Source of the DNA: an uncultured Clostridia bacterium
GTDB taxonomy: Bacteria; Bacillota; Clostridia; Lachnospirales; Lachnospiraceae
DNA: 8,958 nucleotides
Direction: 5' to 3'
NCBI GenBank assembly: GCA_937896665.1
Contig: CALBNS010000128.1
Coordinates: forward strand, 1 to 8,958
Shown here: piece by piece, positions 4,719 to 8,958 of the stretch
How positions within the stretch are numbered: the first letter of the stretch is position 1
How the letters are laid out: each line of letters begins with the position of its first letter
The notes under the pieces: model-generated
Told to the model about the DNA's origin: nothing
The model's database searches: none
Seen by the model: only the letters and a program-made list of their open reading frames with translations
Position numbers and translations under genes: made by a program

Positions 4719-4931
4719 ATGAAGATAAGTTATAAGAAATTGTGGAAGCTGCTAATTGACAGAGAAATGATGAAAAAGGATCTTGCTGAAAAGGCGGGGA
4801 TAAGTAATGCGTCAATAGCAAAGCTTGGAAGAAATGAGAATGTAAATACGGATATATTACTTAAGATATGTGTCGCATTAGAGTGCGAAATTTCGGATAT
4901 TTTAGAAATTGTTCCAGATGAAGTGGAGTGA
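4719..4931 (+). CDS. XRE-family (Cro/CI-type) regulator of the restriction-modification operon
   Basis: This 70-residue protein consists almost only of a helix-turn-helix domain: KKLWKLLIDREMMKKDLAEK leading into AGISNASIAKLGRNENVNTD, with LLKICVALECEISDILEI as the dimerisation-side helices. It resembles the short XRE regulators (YozG/controller-protein type) that precede many restriction genes and time methylase before nuclease. The start is ATG 4719, with TTGGAGGA at about eight bases; an in-frame upstream TTG-type extension to 4638 has no ribosome-binding site and would overlap the promoter. The stop overlaps the possible GTG start of vsr at 4928. A palindrome in its own promoter (4654-4676) is the obvious candidate target, giving autoregulation of the whole operon. 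Fold is secure; target is inferred. Confidence 0.85.
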   Translation: MKISYKKLWKLLIDREMMKKDLAEKAGISNASIAKLGRNENVNTDILLKICVALECEISDILEIVPDEVE

Positions 4932-5380
4932 TTGGAGTGGACAGACTGACTAAAGAGCAACGCCACAAGAATATGAAAAATATTAGATCAAAGGATACAT
5001 CGATAGAGCTGAAACTGCGTAAGGAATTGTGGAAAAGAGGTTATAGGTACAGGAAGAACTATTCTGAATTACCTGGTAAACCAGATATTGTGCTAACCAA
5101 ATATAAAATAGTTATTTTTTGTGACAGCGAATTTTTTCACGGGAAAGACTGGGAAGTGCTAAAACCTCAGTTGGAACATGGGAAAAATGCAGAATTTTGG
5201 ATTAATAAAATATCAAAAAATCAACAGCGTGATAATGAGATAAATAAGCAACTGAAATTTCTTGGATGGACTGTGATTCGATTCTGGGGAAAAGACATTA
5301 TGAAAAATACGGAAGAGTGTATACGGGTCATAGAAGAAGCTGTTTTTGATGCAAAATATAATGATTACGATATAGAGTAG
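4928..5380 (+). CDS. vsr: Very short patch repair endonuclease, Vsr type
   Basis: Vsr nicks next to the T of T:G mismatches produced by deamination of 5-methylcytosine, so the base is repaired back to C. The family hallmarks are clear: MKNIRSKDTSIELKLRKELW (15-35), YRKNYSELPGKPDIV (41-55) with the metal-binding Asp53, IVIFCDSEFFHGKDW (61-75) with His71, and the C-terminal LGWTVIRFWGKDI (112-124). It belongs to the subgroup with F-C-D-S-E-F-F-H-G instead of the E. coli-like V-H-G-C-F-W-H-G-H, so the structural zinc cysteines of E. coli Vsr appear absent. Start: GTG 4928 overlaps the XRE stop (GTGA); GTG 4937, with GGAG eight bases upstream, is equally or more likely. It lies 12 bases before the methylase, whose CCGG products it would be expected to protect. 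Identification is strong. Confidence 0.9.
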   Translation: MIGVDRLTKEQRHKNMKNIRSKDTSIELKLRKELWKRGYRYRKNYSELPGKPDIVLTKYKIVIFCDSEFFHGKDWEVLKPQLEHGKNAEFWINKISKNQQRDNEINKQLKFLGWTVIRFWGKDIMKNTEECIRVIEEAVFDAKYNDYDIE

Positions 5381-5392
5381 AGGAGATTTCAC

Positions 5393-6394
5393 ATGTATAA
5401 ATCAATAGATTTGTTTGCCGGCATTGGAGGAATTAGAAAAGGTTTTGATAAGGCATTTGGAAAGAAAATCAAGACAGTATTTGTAAGTGAGTGGGATGCG
5501 TATGCACAGCAGACTTATAGGATTAATTATAATGATAAATTTGATATAGCGGGTGATATTACACAGATTGATGAAAAGAATATTCCAGAATTTGATATTT
5601 GTCTTGCTGGTTTTCCGTGCCAGGCATTTTCTCTTGCCGGTAAGCGTATGGGATTTGACGATGACTATAAGGGGTTATGCAGGGGAACGCTTTTTCAGGA
5701 TGTGGTACGAATTTGCGAATATCACAAGCCTAAAGTTATTTTTTGTGAGAATGTAAAGGGGCTTGCCATTCACGATAGAGGAAGAACATATAAAGTTATA
5801 AAAAAGGCTTTTGAACAGATAGGATACACTGTTTATGATAAAGTTTTAAACAGTAAAGATTTTGGGGTACCACAGAACAGAGAACGTATTTATATTGTGG
5901 CTTTCAGAAACGATATAGATAGCAGCAAGTTTAAGTTTCCAGAGCCTACTAATCCTAATACATGCATAAGGGATATTATGGAAGAGAATGAAGTCAGTGT
6001 TAAATATTATCTGTCTACAGTTTATATTGATACGTTAAAGAAACACAAAGCACGTCATGAATCTAAGGGGAATGGTTTTGGCTATGAAATAAGAGATTTA
6101 GATGGTAAGGCAGGAGCCATTGTATGTGGCGGTATGGGGAGAGAGAGAAATCTTATTATTGATAAGAGGCTTACAAATTTTGTTCCCGTTACACATATTA
6201 AGGGCGAAGTGAACAGAGAGGGAATTAGAAAAATGACTCCGAGAGAATGGGCAAGATTGCAGGGGTTCCCAGATGATTTTAAACTTGAATTGGCTGATAC
6301 ACATTTGTATAAACAGTTCGGTAACAGTGTAACGGTTAATGTTATTGAGGCAATTGCCAAAGAGATAAGGAAGGTGTTGGAGAATGGCAAATAA
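5393..6394 (+). CDS. DNA (cytosine-5)-methyltransferase, HpaII-type
   Basis: The 333-residue enzyme transfers a methyl group from S-adenosylmethionine to C5 of cytosine in its target. All core motifs are in canonical order: I, DLFAGIGGIRKGF (6-18); IV, GFPCQAFSLAGKR (73-85) with catalytic Cys76; VI, CENVKGL (118-124); VIII, QNRERIYIVAF (161-171); IX, TPREWARLQGFPDDF (about 282-296); X, YKQFGNSVTVNVIEAIAKEI (about 306-325). The variable target-recognition region (about 195-280) should define specificity. The adjacent HpaII-family nuclease predicts CCGG, but this is not read from the methylase itself. ATG 5393 has AGAGGAG (5379-5385) at a good distance. The last 11 bases overlap the nuclease gene. 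Length is normal for single-domain C5 methylases. Confidence 0.95.
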   Translation: MYKSIDLFAGIGGIRKGFDKAFGKKIKTVFVSEWDAYAQQTYRINYNDKFDIAGDITQIDEKNIPEFDICLAGFPCQAFSLAGKRMGFDDDYKGLCRGTLFQDVVRICEYHKPKVIFCENVKGLAIHDRGRTYKVIKKAFEQIGYTVYDKVLNSKDFGVPQNRERIYIVAFRNDIDSSKFKFPEPTNPNTCIRDIMEENEVSVKYYLSTVYIDTLKKHKARHESKGNGFGYEIRDLDGKAGAIVCGGMGRERNLIIDKRLTNFVPVTHIKGEVNREGIRKMTPREWARLQGFPDDFKLELADTHLYKQFGNSVTVNVIEAIAKEIRKVLENGK

Positions 6395-7466
6395 AGATGG
6401 AAGAATGTCAGGTAATAAAGGTGAATGGTCGGAGTTATATGCATTTATGAAATTACTCAGTCAGGGAAGAGTTTACGCTGCTAATGAAAGAGTGGAGAAG
6501 ATAGATGAGGTGTATTATCCGATTCTTAAGATTATGAGAGAGGAAGTAAAAGGGGAGATCATTGACTATGTGATTGATAATGACCTGGTGCATTTGGAAA
6601 TACAGTCAAAGCGTGTCCTGAGTGTGTCAAGAAAGTCGTTGGATGATAATGCAAATCTGCTCTTGCAGGAGATTGCATCACATAGTGGCAGTTTTGAAGT
6701 AGAGGAAATTGCCAATTTTGCAAATGGAATAAAAGTCGCAAAGATTAAAGCACCATCAGTGGATACAACGGATATTTCAATGCAGATTGAAGACATTCAC
6801 ACTAATTTTATTCGCAATGTAGGGTTTTCAATTAAATCAGAAGTAGGGCATGCACCTACTTTGATGAATGCAGGTGCAACGACTAATTTCATATATAGAG
6901 TTACGGGTATAACACCTGAACAGGCAAATGAAATCAATGCTATTGATACAAGAACCAAGATTAAGGATAAAATGGCAAAAATTGCCGAATATGGCGGTAG
7001 TGTGAAGTATTGTGGAATGAACCATGACGGTTTCAAAAGAAATCTTATTATGGTGGATAGTAGTATGCCTGAGATTATTGGAAATATGTTGTTATATTTC
7101 TACTCAGAAGATGTGAAGGAATGTGATAAGCTGGTTGAAATGCTTGGAGAAAGAGATCCTCTTGGATATGGTGATGCTATGATGTATACATACAAATTTA
7201 AAAAATTTCTATGTTCGTGTGCATTAGGAATGAAACCGGCAAAACCTTGGGACGGACTGGATGAAGCAAATGGAGGTTACATAATTGTAAAGGCAAATGG
7301 AGAAATTTTGGCTTATCATATTTATAACAGAAACTTTTTTGAACAGTATCTGCTAGATAATACGATTTTAGAAAGGGCTTCCACAAGTAGACATGATTAT
7401 ATGAGTCTGTATGAGGAGGATGGGGAAATGTATATTAAAATGAATTTGCAGGTAAGGTTTAGATAG
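6384..7466 (+). CDS. HpaII-family type II restriction endonuclease
   Basis: The 360-residue product matches the HpaII restriction endonuclease family. The near-N-terminal GNKGEWSELYAFMKLLSQGR (10-29) is the strongest signature; further family-like stretches are RVYAANERVEKIDEVYYPI, HLEIQSKRVLSVSRK (with acidic E and K positions of a PD-(D/E)XK-like site) and GFSIKSEVGHAPTLMNAG (roughly 147-165). HpaII cuts C/CGG when the sites are unmethylated. The length is essentially that of HpaII. ATG 6384 lies inside the end of the methylase gene with AAGGTG upstream; ATG 6405, just before GNKGEW, is an alternative. Starting the nuclease inside the methylase and behind the XRE regulator fits the rule that protection comes before cutting. 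No frame disruption is seen, so the pair is probably active. Confidence 0.92.
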   Translation: MANKDGRMSGNKGEWSELYAFMKLLSQGRVYAANERVEKIDEVYYPILKIMREEVKGEIIDYVIDNDLVHLEIQSKRVLSVSRKSLDDNANLLLQEIASHSGSFEVEEIANFANGIKVAKIKAPSVDTTDISMQIEDIHTNFIRNVGFSIKSEVGHAPTLMNAGATTNFIYRVTGITPEQANEINAIDTRTKIKDKMAKIAEYGGSVKYCGMNHDGFKRNLIMVDSSMPEIIGNMLLYFYSEDVKECDKLVEMLGERDPLGYGDAMMYTYKFKKFLCSCALGMKPAKPWDGLDEANGGYIIVKANGEILAYHIYNRNFFEQYLLDNTILERASTSRHDYMSLYEEDGEMYIKMNLQVRFR

Positions 7467-7482
7467 ATAAGGGAGATTATGG

Positions 7483-8562
7483 ATGAGTGAAATAGTAATC
7501 GAAATCAAAAATTGCAACTGTATTAAAGAAGCTAATATAAAGATTGAAGAAGGAACATTGAATATAAAATATGGTTCTAACGGTACTGGAAAATCCACAA
7601 TCAGTAAGGCGATTTTTCAACAAAATGAAGCTATTCAGAATATTAGGGCTTTTTTACCTAAATATGCAGAGATTGTTAAATATAGTGATGGAGAAATTTC
7701 AAAAAAAGGTGGTGTTGGTGAATTTTTAAAGGGGAATGGTGCAGGTTTTGATAAGTATGATGAACTGAAAGGTTATAAGTCTTTTTATGACAGAGATATG
7801 GTTAGTGTTACTAAATGGGCGAAGTGGAGAAATGATGGTATAAAACAGATGCACGGAGAAAATTGCCCTTTTTGTGCTGATAAATTGAAAAAAGAAATAG
7901 ATAAAGAAAATGAAGTGATTTCGAAAGTATTTAAAAATTCAGCTCTTTCAACGGCAAATGCTGTTTTGGAATATTTACATGAGTCAGTAGCAAAGAATTA
8001 TATCAATGAAGATGCAATATCCGTTCTTCAAGAATACATTAGCAGTACAGGAAAAGAAGATTCTTTAGTGTCAGAGTTGAAAAGTTTGGGGACGGAAACG
8101 GAGTATTTATACAAGAAAATTGAAAAAATCTGTCTGTTTAGACCCATGAATGTAACTCATGAACAATTAGAAAATATTGATAATAACTTGAACGAGATGT
8201 ACATAGATAAGAGGCAGATTAATAAATTTTATTCGACTGAGCTTATTTACGAAATGGTAGATGAAGTGGAAAATAAAATTAATAATCTGAAGGTAAATAC
8301 TGGGAAATTAAGAGGTTTATTTGTACAACACGAGAAAAAGTTGGAGGCATTGATTAGTAAAAGGAAAGACGACATAAATCAATTCTTTTTATTGGCAGGA
8401 TTTCCATATAAGTTTGAGATTATACCTGATGGAGAAAATAAAGCGATTTCATATTTATCACCGATTAATACGGAGGATATAAAAGTATCTGATCCAGATA
8501 CACATTTGAGTTGGGGAGAAAAAATGCGTTTTCTCTTGTTATGTTTATGTTTGAAGCAGTAA
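7483..8562 (+). CDS. SMC/RecF-like AAA ATPase, N-terminal part up to a frameshift
   Basis: ATG 7483 with GGGAG seven bases upstream starts an ABC-type ATPase of the RecF/SbcC/PrrC-like (AAA_13-like) group. Visible are the N-terminal strand EIKNCNCIKEANIKIEEG, Walker A GSNGTGKST (31-39), an N-C-P-F-C pair (Cys128/Cys131) reminiscent of a zinc-hook, charged helical segments from 133 to about 310, and the ABC signature THLSWGEK (340-347). After AAAAAA at 8519-8524 the frame runs for 12 unrelated residues (MRFLLLCLCLKQ) and stops, while the true continuation lies in the -1 frame. So this frame lacks Walker B and cannot hydrolyse ATP alone. It follows the HpaII gene by 16 bases and shares its composition and direction, so it belongs to the same defence operon. 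Possible role: a RloC/PrrC-like effector or a DNA-sensing partner; inferred. Confidence 0.75.
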   Translation: MSEIVIEIKNCNCIKEANIKIEEGTLNIKYGSNGTGKSTISKAIFQQNEAIQNIRAFLPKYAEIVKYSDGEISKKGGVGEFLKGNGAGFDKYDELKGYKSFYDRDMVSVTKWAKWRNDGIKQMHGENCPFCADKLKKEIDKENEVISKVFKNSALSTANAVLEYLHESVAKNYINEDAISVLQEYISSTGKEDSLVSELKSLGTETEYLYKKIEKICLFRPMNVTHEQLENIDNNLNEMYIDKRQINKFYSTELIYEMVDEVENKINNLKVNTGKLRGLFVQHEKKLEALISKRKDDINQFFLLAGFPYKFEIIPDGENKAISYLSPINTEDIKVSDPDTHLSWGEKMRFLLLCLCLKQ

Positions 8563-8958
8563 GCGAAAAGGCAGATTTAATTGTATTGGATGATCCGATA
8601 ACATCGTTCGATAAGGATAAAAAATTTGCAGTAATTAGAAGATTGTTTGATAATCAGAAGGTAAGTTTTCGAGACAAGACAGTACTTATGGTAACGCATG
8701 ATATGCAACCGCTTATTGATTATGTGCATAATGATTTCTTTAAAAGAATGAGATTAACCACACCTGTGAAAGCAAAATATCTGCTGAATGAAAATGGTAC
8801 TATAAATGAGTATGAAATATTAAGGGATGACTTGTTAAATACTGTGGAATTGACAAAATCAATTGCAAATGACTTAAATAGAAATATGGCGGTACGTATT
8901 GTGAATGCTCTGGAAGTGCCTAAGTCAATGCGAGCCTTGGGAATCAATGCTTCCAATC
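8523..8958 (+). pseudogene. Continuation of the AAA ATPase after the frameshift, 3'-partial
   Basis: In the -1 frame from 8523 the ATPase resumes without any stop to the window end: NAFSLVMFMFEAVSEKAD completes the signature helix (LSWGEKNAFSLV), Walker B is LIVLDDPITSFDKDKK, and the H-loop is VLMVTHDMQPLID. A further region (LTTPVKAKYLLNENGTINEYEILRDD in parts) begins a C-terminal domain that leaves the window. Inserting one A into the six-A tract (8519-8524) would fuse both parts into one protein. No ribosome-binding site suggests separate translation. Whether the C-terminus carries an effector domain, such as an anticodon nuclease in PrrC-like proteins, cannot be seen here. The perfect conservation after the break means the mutation is recent, reversible, or a sequencing error. 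Confidence 0.75.

Noticed and set aside
6797..7036. Minus-strand frames opposite the HpaII and methylase genes
   Set aside because: Shadows of well-supported coding regions, hydrophobic by composition only, without start signals.
8515..8530. Programmed -1 ribosomal frameshift in the ATPase
   Set aside because: The heptamer in frame is A GAA AAA, a weak slippery site, and no convincing downstream stem was seen; indel or polymerase slippage is simpler.
1..8958. tRNA, rRNA, riboswitch, complete transposase or integrase
   Set aside because: Looked for on both strands; no cloverleaf, conserved RNA motif, or recombinase domain was recognisable.

Overview
The window looks like accessory DNA from a low-GC Gram-positive bacterium, most likely a gut Clostridia/Lachnospiraceae-type genome. 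The basis is strong AGGAGG ribosome-binding sites, tightly overlapping short genes, and families common in mobile regions of that group (DUF3990, DUF3791, a DUF6618-like fragment, TnpV). No tRNA, rRNA, CRISPR array, complete transposase or integrase is visible. The first 3.4 kb is moderately GC-rich; from about 4.6 kb to the end it is clearly more AT-rich, which suggests a separately acquired block.

Left part (1-1892): an unrecognised, probably 5'-partial gene. A near-consensus promoter (547-575) then drives four tightly coupled small genes: a DUF6788-like protein, a DUF3990 ADP-ribosyltransferase-like protein, an unknown 79-residue protein and a DUF3791 protein. A strong terminator follows. 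The arrangement resembles a toxin/antitoxin-type or defence cassette, but its function is inferred.

Next (1903-3407) is a thymidylate / dUTP operon: a MazG/DUF1599-like gene, a flavin-dependent thymidylate synthase (thyX) broken by a single-base frameshift, and an intact dUTPase (dut). Remarkably, the first two genes have good Shine-Dalgarno sequences followed by ATC rather than ATG, and dut starts with TTG.

Middle (3446-4572) is a gene graveyard. It holds a bidirectional terminator, two minus-strand remnants (one DUF6618-like), the C-terminal stub of one FtsX-type ABC permease, a second FtsX-type permease reduced to its two ends, another terminator, and the first ~30 codons of tnpV, which ends at a hairpin.

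Right part (4650-8958): a restriction-modification operon with its own promoter and a candidate operator. It encodes an XRE regulator, a Vsr-type endonuclease, a C5-cytosine methyltransferase and a HpaII-family endonuclease (expected target CCGG). An SMC/RecF-like AAA ATPase follows and runs off the window. Its reading frame is broken at a six-A tract, but the frame resumes perfectly afterwards with the ABC signature, Walker B and H-loop motifs. The methylase protects the host, HpaII cuts unmodified DNA, Vsr would repair deaminated 5-methylcytosine, and the ATPase is a plausible second defence layer. The two frameshifts (C4 to C3 in thyX, A7 to A6 in the ATPase) are both in homopolymers and could be real inactivation, phase variation or sequence error.
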